DNA from: Mediterraneibacter agrestimuris | GTDB taxonomy: Bacteria > Bacillota > Clostridia > Lachnospirales > Lachnospiraceae | Length of the DNA: 48,248 nucleotides | NCBI RefSeq assembly: GCF_943193195.1 | Contig: NZ_CALPDG010000029.1 | Location: 1 to 48,248 of the forward strand | Direction: 5' to 3' | Shown here: in pieces, positions 18,434 to 26,427 of the stretch | Layout: every line of letters begins with the position of its first letter | How positions within the stretch are numbered: the first letter of the stretch is position 1 | The notes under the pieces: generated by a model | Told to the model about the DNA's origin: nothing | The model's input: only the letters and a program-made list of their open reading frames with translations | The model's database searches: none | Position numbers and translations under genes: made by a program

Positions 18434-19378
18434 ATGTTTACAAGACAGAAGAAAGCGGATGTGATTATACCCACATATAAACCAGATGAAACAGTTGTTA
18501 TGCTGGTGAAGCGATTGCTAAAACAGACATATCCGATTCATGAAATTCATTTGATCAATACAGAAACAGGAGTGTTTCCAGAGGAGTTATATTGTTTAGA
18601 AAAGGTGCGGGTTACACACATTCCGAAAACGAAGTTTGATCATGGCGGAACAAGGCATTTTGGAGCAGAGACATCTGGAGCAGATTTCCTGATTTATATG
18701 ACACAGGATGCAGTCCCGGTGGATGAACGGATGATCGAGAAACTTTTGCAGCCTTTTGAAGATGAAACGGTTGCGATTGCATACGGGAGGCAGATGCCGG
18801 CAGCAGACTGTAAATTTATCGAACGATATACAAGGAGTTTTAATTATCCGGAAAAGGGATTTGTGAAATCGGCAGCGGATTTGAAGCAGATGGGAATTAA
18901 GACATACTTTTGTTCCGATGTATGTGCGGCATACCGGAAATCTGTTTATGAAGAATTGGGGGGGTTTGAGCGCAGAGCAATTTTTAATGAAGATATGATC
19001 ATGGCGGCGAGAGTTATACAGACAGGATACCGGGTTGCATATGCGGCAGAAGCCAGAGTAATTCATTCCCATAATTACGGATGGATACAGCAGTTTCAGA
19101 GGAATTTTGATCTGGCGGTCTCTCAAAGCGATCATCCAGAGATTTTTGAGGCTGTCAAATCTGAAACAGAAGGTATCCGGCTTGTAAAGGATACTGCAAA
19201 ATATTTGATAAATAGGGGAAGACCATGGTTGATTCCGTCATTGGTCATTACAAGCGGATTTAAATATTTAGGATACAGGTGTGGGCGGAATTACAAAAAA
19301 CTGCCCCGCTGGATGATCAGGAGATGTACAATGAATCCGGGATACTGGTTAACAGTTACAGATGTGAAAGAAGATTGA
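18434..19378 (+). CDS. GT2 family glycosyltransferase, rhamnosyltransferase-like
   Basis: 314 aa, GT-A fold. Visible features are ADVIIPTYKPDE at the N-terminus, the FDHGGTRHFGAE motif often seen in bacterial rhamnosyltransferases, TQDAVPVDE in the DxD position, and FNEDMIMAARVIQTGYRVAY with the catalytic acid. No strong membrane segment. AAGGGAG precedes the ATG. It probably adds the second sugar to the lipid-linked primer made by the preceding PGT. Acceptor and donor are inferred from family likeness only. Confidence 0.86.
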   Translation: MFTRQKKADVIIPTYKPDETVVMLVKRLLKQTYPIHEIHLINTETGVFPEELYCLEKVRVTHIPKTKFDHGGTRHFGAETSGADFLIYMTQDAVPVDERMIEKLLQPFEDETVAIAYGRQMPAADCKFIERYTRSFNYPEKGFVKSAADLKQMGIKTYFCSDVCAAYRKSVYEELGGFERRAIFNEDMIMAARVIQTGYRVAYAAEARVIHSHNYGWIQQFQRNFDLAVSQSDHPEIFEAVKSETEGIRLVKDTAKYLINRGRPWLIPSLVITSGFKYLGYRCGRNYKKLPRWMIRRCTMNPGYWLTVTDVKED

Positions 19379-19381
19379 TGA

Positions 19382-19410
19382 TTGATGTTCGAGACAAAAT
19401 ATTGTATAAT
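19382..19410 (+). promoter_or_regulatory. promoter of the first LCP gene
   Basis: TTGATG (19382-19387), exactly 17 nt, and a perfect TATAAT (19405-19410), placed just after the stop of the preceding gene. It would drive the LCP gene and the cohesin-like gene as far as the terminator at 22408. Confidence 0.7.
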
Positions 19411-19453
19411 AATATGCAGTTTTGTTGAAAGTAAACAGTGGAGATGAAAGATT

Positions 19454-20935
19454 ATGGCAAATAAAAGACGATCTTCTGGTCGAGAGACAGAATTGAAAAG
19501 AAAGGAAGCAAAGCGCAGCGCGTCGAGTGGAAAGCGTTCTACGGAGAATCGTGGGAGAGCACCGGGAAAAGGAAGAAATAACGCATCTGGCAGGAAGAGA
19601 AGAAGAAAAGGTATGTCGGCTGGAAGCAAGGCGGCAATTGCTTTCTGCGTCATTCTTCTGGTTTTTGTGCTTGCAGCCATTGGTGTGATGGCAAGTAAGC
19701 TGAGCAAGCTGAATACGGATCATATTGATACGGATAATCTGAGCATTTCGGACGAGTTGGAGATGGATCAGACAGGCTATCTCAATGTAGCTCTCTTCGG
19801 ATTAGATACAAGAGAGAAGAATGAGGATTTATCAGGAGTATCGCGAAGTGATACAATTATGATCGCAAGTCTGAACCGTGAGACCAAAGAGGTCAAGCTT
19901 GCATCTGTATACAGGGATACATTGTTGCAGATGACGGATGTAAAAGTCAAAGAAGGTGAATACTACAATTATTCAGATGTAGATCTACAGAAAGCAAATG
20001 CAGCGTACGCGTTTGGCGAGGAAGAAGAAGCTATCTCCATGCTGAACAGGAATCTGGATCTGGATATTCAAAAATATGTTACAGTAGATTTCTCAGCATT
20101 GGTTGATGTAATCAATGCACTGGGCGGTGTTGAAATTGATGTTACTGAGGAAGAGGTTGATTTTATCAACGGGTATGGAACCGAAGTTGCCGCTGAGACG
20201 GGCGTGATTACAGATTATGTATATAACGCAGGTCTTCAGGTGTTGGACGGAGTTCAGGCAACTTCTTACTGCCGTATCCGCCAGACATTGGGGGATGATT
20301 TTAAGCGTGCAGAGAGACAGCGTACGGTATTGACAAAGGTGGCGGAAAAAGCACAGACAGCTGATATCGCAACGTTGAATAAGATTGTTGACAAGGTATT
20401 CCCGAAGCTGAAGACCAACTTCACATTGACTGAAATTCTGGCATATGCCAAGGATGTGAAGAAGTACAAGCTGGGCGAAACACTTGGATTTCCGATGGAA
20501 AAGGATACGATGTCCTATCCGGGGCAGGGAGACTCTGTTATACCGGTCACATTGGAAGGGAATGTTATTGAACTTCACAAATATCTGTTTGGTGCAGAAG
20601 AGAGTTATACCCCGACTTCTACGGTTCAAACAATCAGTGAGATAATCGTAGATCAGACTGGATTTGCAGGAAACGATACGGAAATATATACAGATGTGGG
20701 TTCAGCAGGTACTAGCACATATACTGGCACAGAGGACTATTATAACGGTAATACTGCCGGAAATGGCTATGAGGGAGATATGGGCGCTGTGAATAGCGGC
20801 TATGAAACAGGAAACAGTACTGGAAGCAATGACGGTATGGATTCACAGTGGAACGGAACAGATACAACAGGCGGTAATGATACGTGGAACGATTCGGGAG
20901 TGTACGGTGACGGCAGCGGGGAATCTGGATATTAA
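19454..20935 (+). CDS. LytR-CpsA-Psr (LCP) family wall-glycopolymer ligase
   Basis: Transfers lipid-linked glycopolymers such as teichoic acids or capsule onto peptidoglycan, outside the membrane. 493 aa. Residues 1-57 are cytoplasmic and very basic, with many RR, KR and RKRRRK clusters and few acids. One membrane span lies at about 59-81. The LCP domain (about 105-340) shows the conserved SRSDTIMIASLN, VYRDTLLQM with its arginine, FSALVDVINALGGVEIDV, and RIRQTLGDDFKRAERQR. The last 110 residues are a low-complexity Gly/Thr/Asn/Tyr/Ser tail, probably extended in the wall. It shares a promoter with the cohesin-like gene 47 nt downstream. Confidence 0.93.
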   Translation: MANKRRSSGRETELKRKEAKRSASSGKRSTENRGRAPGKGRNNASGRKRRRKGMSAGSKAAIAFCVILLVFVLAAIGVMASKLSKLNTDHIDTDNLSISDELEMDQTGYLNVALFGLDTREKNEDLSGVSRSDTIMIASLNRETKEVKLASVYRDTLLQMTDVKVKEGEYYNYSDVDLQKANAAYAFGEEEEAISMLNRNLDLDIQKYVTVDFSALVDVINALGGVEIDVTEEEVDFINGYGTEVAAETGVITDYVYNAGLQVLDGVQATSYCRIRQTLGDDFKRAERQRTVLTKVAEKAQTADIATLNKIVDKVFPKLKTNFTLTEILAYAKDVKKYKLGETLGFPMEKDTMSYPGQGDSVIPVTLEGNVIELHKYLFGAEESYTPTSTVQTISEIIVDQTGFAGNDTEIYTDVGSAGTSTYTGTEDYYNGNTAGNGYEGDMGAVNSGYETGNSTGSNDGMDSQWNGTDTTGGNDTWNDSGVYGDGSGESGY

Positions 20936-20982
20936 TTACGGATGCACAGCAGCATGAGAAAACATACAAGAAGAGGTCTAAT

Positions 20983-22368
20983 ATGAATAAAATAGTAAAA
21001 AAACTGAAAACGATCAGTCTGATGATATGCGCAGTGTTGTTTATACCGGCAATCGTGAGCTATGCAGCGGAGGGAACAATTGCGTTTTCTGATCCAACTG
21101 GAAAAGTTGGAGAGGAGATACTGGTTAAAGTGAAGATGGAGGCCGGAGGATCTGCGATCGGAGACGGACAGGCAACCATCTCATATGATAGTACAAAGCT
21201 AGAGTTTGTCAACGGAACCAATGCAACAGGGGGAAATGGAACAATAGAATTATCTGCATCAGGGACGGGGACAGAAACAGAACTGGCATTTGAACTGAAT
21301 TTTAAGGCGCTGGCAGAGGGAAGTACAAACATTGAAGTGACAAGTTCTACTGCTTATTTGTTTTCAGATGAAACGCTCAATCTGACACCAGGGACTGGAG
21401 TGGTCACGATTGAAGGAGCAGACGGAACAACAGCAGCAGGAACAGATTCTGAGACCGGGAAATCAGGAGAACGGCAGGTAAGTGAGGCAAATGTGGAAGT
21501 CCTCGGTACAATGTACGGAATTTATGAAAATTTCACAGAAGCTTTGATACCGGAAGGATTTTCAAAAACAACAATCAATTATAACGGCGGAGAACACAAT
21601 GCAATTATACAGGACGTATCCGGTGAAATTATGGTTTACCTGATTGCGGGGGAAAATGATCCGGTAATGGCTGTATATAATGAAGAAAAGAGCAGCTTTG
21701 TGATAGCTGAGCAGATAGGAATCAGCGATGAATTTTTTGTGTTTGTCTTAAGTGAAGGTGATGCGAGCACTTTACCGGAACAGTTTCAGGAGGCAAATAT
21801 CGAAATCAACGGGACCAATTTTCCAGCATGGCAGAATATGAATGCCAAGGAATATTATCTTGTGTATGCGTTGAGCAGCGGAGGAACAAAAGGGTATTAT
21901 GAGTATGATTCGATAGAAGGGACATATCAGAGATATGTGTTTGAGTCGATGGAGAAAGCGGAAAAGACAAAGGAGGACAGTCCCGTACTTGCTAAGGTAA
22001 AAGAGCTGGTTGACCATTATTTCCTGATTATGGCAGCAGTCATAGCAGCACTTTTATTGATTCTGTTTATTGTCATTATTGTATTGACAGTGAAATTGAG
22101 CCGCAGAAATGCTGAGCTGGATAGTTTTTATGATGATTATGATGACGATGATGAATCGGGTGAAGAATTCTCTGATGATGATTATGAAGATGACGATGGC
22201 TATGACAATGATGAGTACGAAGACAACTATGATGATGAGTACGATGATGACTATGACGATGATGAGTATGAAGACGACTATGATGATGATGAGTACGAAG
22301 ACGACTATGACGATGATGACGATGATGACCGAAAACAGAAGTATGATGTTGACTTCATAGATCTCTGA
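20983..22368 (+). CDS. cohesin-like membrane protein with extreme acidic cytoplasmic tail
   Basis: 461 aa, no close named family. A signal peptide covers about 1-29 (cut near SYAAEG). Residues about 31-146 resemble a cohesin-type beta domain: GKVGEEILVKVKMEAGG, ISYDSTKLEFVNG, and a closing GVVTI strand. A second extracellular domain spans about 160-325. A membrane span lies at about 346-370, then KLSRRNAELD and a tail of about 80 residues made almost wholly of Asp, Glu and Tyr, ending KYDVDFIDL. The tail includes four near-identical 8-9-residue units of the type DEYEDDYDD. By charge the tail is cytoplasmic. It is cotranscribed with the LCP gene upstream and separated by a terminator from a second LCP gene. 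A scaffold or regulator for LCP enzymes is my inference. Confidence 0.85.
   Translation: MNKIVKKLKTISLMICAVLFIPAIVSYAAEGTIAFSDPTGKVGEEILVKVKMEAGGSAIGDGQATISYDSTKLEFVNGTNATGGNGTIELSASGTGTETELAFELNFKALAEGSTNIEVTSSTAYLFSDETLNLTPGTGVVTIEGADGTTAAGTDSETGKSGERQVSEANVEVLGTMYGIYENFTEALIPEGFSKTTINYNGGEHNAIIQDVSGEIMVYLIAGENDPVMAVYNEEKSSFVIAEQIGISDEFFVFVLSEGDASTLPEQFQEANIEINGTNFPAWQNMNAKEYYLVYALSSGGTKGYYEYDSIEGTYQRYVFESMEKAEKTKEDSPVLAKVKELVDHYFLIMAAVIAALLLILFIVIIVLTVKLSRRNAELDSFYDDYDDDDESGEEFSDDDYEDDDGYDNDEYEDNYDDEYDDDYDDDEYEDDYDDDEYEDDYDDDDDDDRKQKYDVDFIDL
22210..22314 (+). repeat. tandem 24-27 bp coding repeats
   Basis: Units at 22210-22233, 22234-22260, 22261-22287 and 22288-22314 encode DEYEDNYD, DEYDDDYDD, DEYEDDYDD and DEYEDDYDD. 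The last two are nearly identical at DNA level, so the tract could change length by slippage or recombination in steps of whole codons. Confidence 0.75.
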
Positions 22369-22407
22369 TGGTTATGATTTTTGTGGAATAAGTAGAATAG
22401 AAGATAT

Positions 22408-22445
22408 AAAACACCCCGAAAAGAAAATAATGGGGTGTTTTATTA
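22408..22445 (+). terminator. intrinsic terminator after the cohesin-like gene
   Basis: AAAACACCCC (22408-22417) pairs with GGGGTGTTTT (22432-22441) around a 14-nt loop and is followed by further T and A bases. Confidence 0.85.
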
Positions 22446-22553
22446 ATATTATGGTATTGTACGGAATAGATATCACATGTTGTATTAAAAATTATGGATG
22501 GACGAATAGATTTGACATTGTGATATGATAAAAATAAGGAATATATTGCCAAA

Positions 22554-22616
22554 TTTTACAAAATTGTTGCAAAAATTGTTTAAGTGATTGCGGAAAATGT
22601 TAAAAAATGATATTAT
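22554..22616 (+). promoter_or_regulatory. direct repeats and promoter before the second LCP gene
   Basis: TTTTAC (22554-22559), TGTTGC (22565-22570) and TGTTTA (22577-22582) form a run of similar hexamers spaced 11-12 nt apart with A-rich spacers, comparable with the repeat at 16870. Just downstream, TTGCGG (22588-22593), a 17-nt spacer and TATTAT (22611-22616) make a plausible promoter with a poor -35, as expected for an activated gene. The rest of the 318-nt gap holds the terminator and nothing else I can identify. Confidence 0.5.
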
Positions 22617-22686
22617 ATAAAACTGATATAATTCAAGTGAATATTAATGTAAATGATTTTGGGGAAAATTACGAAAGGATATGTTT

Positions 22687-24354
22687 ATGGCTGAGAATAG
22701 GAATAGACAAAATCGAAACAATAAAAAACAAGCTACAACAAAAAGAGAAAGTCAGAGCAATCGTCCTATGACGAAAGGAGAACAACAACGGCGGCAAAGT
22801 AAAACACAGGAACGCAGAAAGCAAGCAGCTAGCGGTAATCCTGCCAAGACCGTACATGGTGCTTCAAAATCTACAGCGAAGAAGAGGAGTAAAAATCAGC
22901 TTAGCAGAAATATTGGCATGGCATTGGCAGGTATTCAGCTCGTAATCTCCTTGATTTTTATGCTGTCGCTGTTTGTACTGAATATGCTTCCGATGAAGTA
23001 TTTGGGGACAGTGGCGCTGCTTCTTTTCATTGTATTTCTGGCAGTGCTGTTCAGTCAGCTGCTGTCAAAGAAAAAAGGAATTACGGGTAAAGCGATCAGT
23101 GTGTTGATGTCTATTGTACTGGCAGTTGGTTCTTTTTATATCTTTAAGACAAACAATACTGTACAGGCAATCAGCAATGGCGGTGTTAAATTAGATAAAA
23201 TGGTTGTTGCTGTTCTTGCAGATGATCCGGCAGAGACGATACAGGATGCAGCAGATTACATCTTCGGCGTGCAATATGCAATGAGAGGCGATGATGTGCG
23301 TGAAACAGTTGAAGCCATTAATACAGAGCTTGGAAATGAGATTACGACAACAGAGTATAAGAGTGTACAGGCACAGGCGGCTGCTCTCCACAATGGTGAT
23401 GTGCAGGCGATTATATATAATGAAGCATACCTTAGTATTCTGGAAGAAGAGTTTGGCGACTTTAGCAGCAATGTAAAAATAATCTACACACATAACATTG
23501 AAAGCAAAGTGGAGAATAAGGCGGCAGAAGTGAAAGTTGAGGATGACAGTTTTACTGTATACATCAGTGGTATTGACGTCTATGGCGCAATTGAGACTAA
23601 CAGCCGAAGTGATGTGAATATTATGGCAGTAGTGAATCCGACTTCACATCAGATTCTGCTTGTGACAACGCCGAGAGATTTCTATGTAGAAATACCGGGT
23701 ATTTCCGGAGGGGCAAAAGATAAGCTGACTCATGCGGGAATCTATGGTGTAGATGCGTCAATGTCTACATTGGGCGCATTGTATGACACAGACATTGATT
23801 TTTATGCGCGTGTGAACTTTACATCGCTTGTCACAATGATTGATGCGCTGGGCGGAGTGGAAGTCAATTCCGAGCAGTCATTTACAACAAGCTATGATTC
23901 GGGGCTGGTAATGGATGTAGTGCAGGGCGTGAACCATTTCAACGGACAACAGGCGCTGGCATTCTCCAGAGAGCGTCAGAATGTGGACGGCGGCGATTTC
24001 CAGCGAGGAAAGAATCAGCAGGCGGTAATCACTGCTATGATTAAAAAGGCCGTATCACCGGCAATCCTGATGGGGGCAAACGGTATATTGGAAAGCGTCA
24101 GCGGCAATGTGGATACAAATATGAGCCATGAACAGATCCAGACGTTGATCAGGAGTCAGTTGTCAAATCCTGCGGCATGGAACATCAAATCTATGGCGGC
24201 AGAAGGAACAGGGGATGAGCAGTACTGCTATTCTTCAGGGGAAACGCTTCTGTATGTAACGCAGCCGGATATGAACTCCATCACGGCAATTCAGCAAGCT
24301 ATTGACGCGGTAGAAGCAGGAGAAGTGTTCCAAGATTCAGAAGTAGCGCAGTAA
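22687..24354 (+). CDS. CpsA-like LCP family wall-glycopolymer ligase
   Basis: 555 aa from the ATG at 22687, which has AAAGGA 7 nt upstream; an ATG at 22681 is too close to that site. The first 72 residues are cytoplasmic and strongly basic. Three membrane spans follow at about 75-97, 103-122 and 133-155, then an extracellular accessory domain (about 170-285) and the LCP domain (about 290-490) with SRSDVNIMAVVNP, TTPRDFYVEI, FTSLVTMIDALGGVEV and FSRERQNVDGGDFQRG. Three spans plus an accessory domain is the layout of streptococcal CpsA, which attaches capsule to the wall. It heads the transcript that continues into capD, degT and the second PGT; no terminator separates them. Confidence 0.92.
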   Translation: MAENRNRQNRNNKKQATTKRESQSNRPMTKGEQQRRQSKTQERRKQAASGNPAKTVHGASKSTAKKRSKNQLSRNIGMALAGIQLVISLIFMLSLFVLNMLPMKYLGTVALLLFIVFLAVLFSQLLSKKKGITGKAISVLMSIVLAVGSFYIFKTNNTVQAISNGGVKLDKMVVAVLADDPAETIQDAADYIFGVQYAMRGDDVRETVEAINTELGNEITTTEYKSVQAQAAALHNGDVQAIIYNEAYLSILEEEFGDFSSNVKIIYTHNIESKVENKAAEVKVEDDSFTVYISGIDVYGAIETNSRSDVNIMAVVNPTSHQILLVTTPRDFYVEIPGISGGAKDKLTHAGIYGVDASMSTLGALYDTDIDFYARVNFTSLVTMIDALGGVEVNSEQSFTTSYDSGLVMDVVQGVNHFNGQQALAFSRERQNVDGGDFQRGKNQQAVITAMIKKAVSPAILMGANGILESVSGNVDTNMSHEQIQTLIRSQLSNPAAWNIKSMAAEGTGDEQYCYSSGETLLYVTQPDMNSITAIQQAIDAVEAGEVFQDSEVAQ

Positions 24355-24427
24355 GCAGGAAAGAAAGCCCGGAACATATTTAAATCAGGACATTACCTAA
24401 AATATACAGAATACAGAGGGAAAATAG

Positions 24428-26326
24428 ATGAAAGAGTTGAAAAGAAAGTGGAAGGAAAAAATAGATTTATCTGTTACGTACAAATACTTTCTTGTGGTAT
24501 TAGATGCAGTTTTTATTAACCTAAGTTCCTTTCTGGCACTCTGGCTTCGGTTTAATATGCATATTTCAGAAATCGAATCGTGGTATATGGAGTCGGTATT
24601 AGATGTGGCAGTATGGAATACAATAATTACACTGGCAATATTTGCGGTCTTGAAGCTATACAGCAGCCTGTGGAGGTTTGCAAGCATTAAAGAACTGGTT
24701 TATGTAATTGAGGGATGTGCAGGTTCGGTACTGGTCAATATTTTCCTGTACTTCTTCACTTATAAGCCGATTTACAGAAGCTACTTTATACTGTATGGCG
24801 CCGGACTGTTCATTCTGACTTGCATCAGCCGTTTTTCTTATCGTCTGGTACGCCTTTTGTACCGCAGCCATATTCATGGAGGTCATGTGCGTAATACGAT
24901 GATTATCGGGGCCGGTGAAGCCTGCAATGTGGTCATGAAAGAGCTGGAACTGAGTACAGAGCTGGATTCCCGTATCTGTGCGATTATTGATGATAATCCG
25001 AGAAAGTACGGCACCTACATTCATGGAGTGAAGGTCATGGGCGGCAGAGACCAGATTGTACCCGTTGCGAATAAATATGGAGTCAATGAAATTATTGTTG
25101 CAATTCCAAGTGCGGATAAGAGAGAACAGAGGAAGATTTTGAAAATCTGTCAGCAGGTGCCGAGATGTGAGTTGAAGATTCTTCCGGGTGTGTACCAATT
25201 GGTAAACGGAGAGGTGAGTGTGTCAAAGCTTCGTAATGTGGAAATTGAAGATCTGCTGGGCAGAGACCCGATCCAGATTACAACAGAAAAGATTGGAAGA
25301 TATGTATCGGATAAGGTCGTGCTCGTTACAGGCGGAGGCGGAAGCATCGGGAGTGAATTGTGCCGTCAGATTGCGGCAAACGGTGTGCGCCAGCTCATTA
25401 TCTTTGATATATATGAGAACAATGCATATGACATTCAGCAGGAATTGAAGAGGACTTATCCAAATCTGGATTTAGTCGTGCTGATCGGTTCTGTACGTAA
25501 TGGACGTAAAGTTAACAGTGTGTTTGAGAAATATCAACCCGATATCGTTTATCACGCGGCTGCGCATAAGCATGTACCTCTTATGGAAGACAGTCCGAAT
25601 GAGGCGATTAAGAATAATGTATTCGGAACCTATAAGGTGGCACTGGCAGCAGATAAGTATGGAACAAGTAAGTTTGTGCTTATTTCTACAGATAAGGCAG
25701 TCAATCCAACGAATATCATGGGCGCTTCCAAACGAATGTGCGAGATGATCATTCAACTCTTTAGCAGCCGTTCTAAGACAGAGTATGTGGCTGTTCGTTT
25801 TGGAAATGTGCTGGGAAGCAACGGTAGTGTGATTCCGCTGTTCAAGAAACAGATTGAGGAAGGAGGACCGGTGACTGTGACCCATCCGGATATCATTCGT
25901 TATTTTATGACGATCCCCGAGGCGGTTTCACTGGTCCTTCAGGCGGGAGCCAGTGCAAAGGGCGGAGAAATTTTCGTGCTGGATATGGGACAGCCTGTAA
26001 AGATTGCCGATCTTGCCAAGAACCTGATCCGTCTGTCGGGATACAAGGAAGGCGTAGAAATTGAAATTAAGTATACCGGACTTCGTCCGGGTGAGAAGCT
26101 CTATGAAGAGCTTTTGATGGATGAGGAAGGACTTCAGAATACAGAGAATGAATTGATTCATATCGGTAAACCAATTGACTTTGATGAAGACGAATTTCTC
26201 AAAGATTTGGAAGAGTTGTATCAGGCAGCCTATGCTGAGACAGATCATATGAAAACGATTATAAATAAAATCGTCCCAACCTACCACTTGCGGCAGGCAG
26301 ATGTGATTCGCGACCAGAAGATATAG
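24428..26326 (+). CDS. CapD/PglF-type membrane UDP-GlcNAc 4,6-dehydratase
   Basis: 632 aa. It converts UDP-GlcNAc to a UDP-4-keto-6-deoxy-HexNAc, the first step to 4-amino-4,6-dideoxy sugars. Four N-terminal membrane spans lie within about 15-125, then a CoA-binding-like domain (about 150-275) and an extended SDR domain with VTGGGGSIGSELCRQ near 297-311. The catalytic region STDKAVNPTNIMGASKR (near 430) has Met in place of the usual SDR Tyr, as is normal for this family. The aminotransferase that would use its product is the next gene. The frame stays open for 34 codons past the TAG stop, ending in an ATGA overlap with that gene; see findings. Confidence 0.93.
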   Translation: MKELKRKWKEKIDLSVTYKYFLVVLDAVFINLSSFLALWLRFNMHISEIESWYMESVLDVAVWNTIITLAIFAVLKLYSSLWRFASIKELVYVIEGCAGSVLVNIFLYFFTYKPIYRSYFILYGAGLFILTCISRFSYRLVRLLYRSHIHGGHVRNTMIIGAGEACNVVMKELELSTELDSRICAIIDDNPRKYGTYIHGVKVMGGRDQIVPVANKYGVNEIIVAIPSADKREQRKILKICQQVPRCELKILPGVYQLVNGEVSVSKLRNVEIEDLLGRDPIQITTEKIGRYVSDKVVLVTGGGGSIGSELCRQIAANGVRQLIIFDIYENNAYDIQQELKRTYPNLDLVVLIGSVRNGRKVNSVFEKYQPDIVYHAAAHKHVPLMEDSPNEAIKNNVFGTYKVALAADKYGTSKFVLISTDKAVNPTNIMGASKRMCEMIIQLFSSRSKTEYVAVRFGNVLGSNGSVIPLFKKQIEEGGPVTVTHPDIIRYFMTIPEAVSLVLQAGASAKGGEIFVLDMGQPVKIADLAKNLIRLSGYKEGVEIEIKYTGLRPGEKLYEELLMDEEGLQNTENELIHIGKPIDFDEDEFLKDLEELYQAAYAETDHMKTIINKIVPTYHLRQADVIRDQKI

Positions 26327-26427
26327 GAAGGCTGGAAACAGACATTTTCAGATGCAAGCTCTAATCTTCCGGATGCGTTTTTGAACAGGGGAGTGGCAGA
26401 TATGGATGTGAAAGGAAATAAAGAACA

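Noticed and set aside
22210-22314. CRISPR-like array
   Set aside because: Repeats are contiguous, in frame and coding, with no spacers.
22109-22360. Met/Thr-rich open frame overlapping the acidic tail
   Set aside because: It is a frame-shifted reading of the GAT/GAC/TAT repeats (ATG ATG and ACG ATG runs) without its own ribosome binding site.
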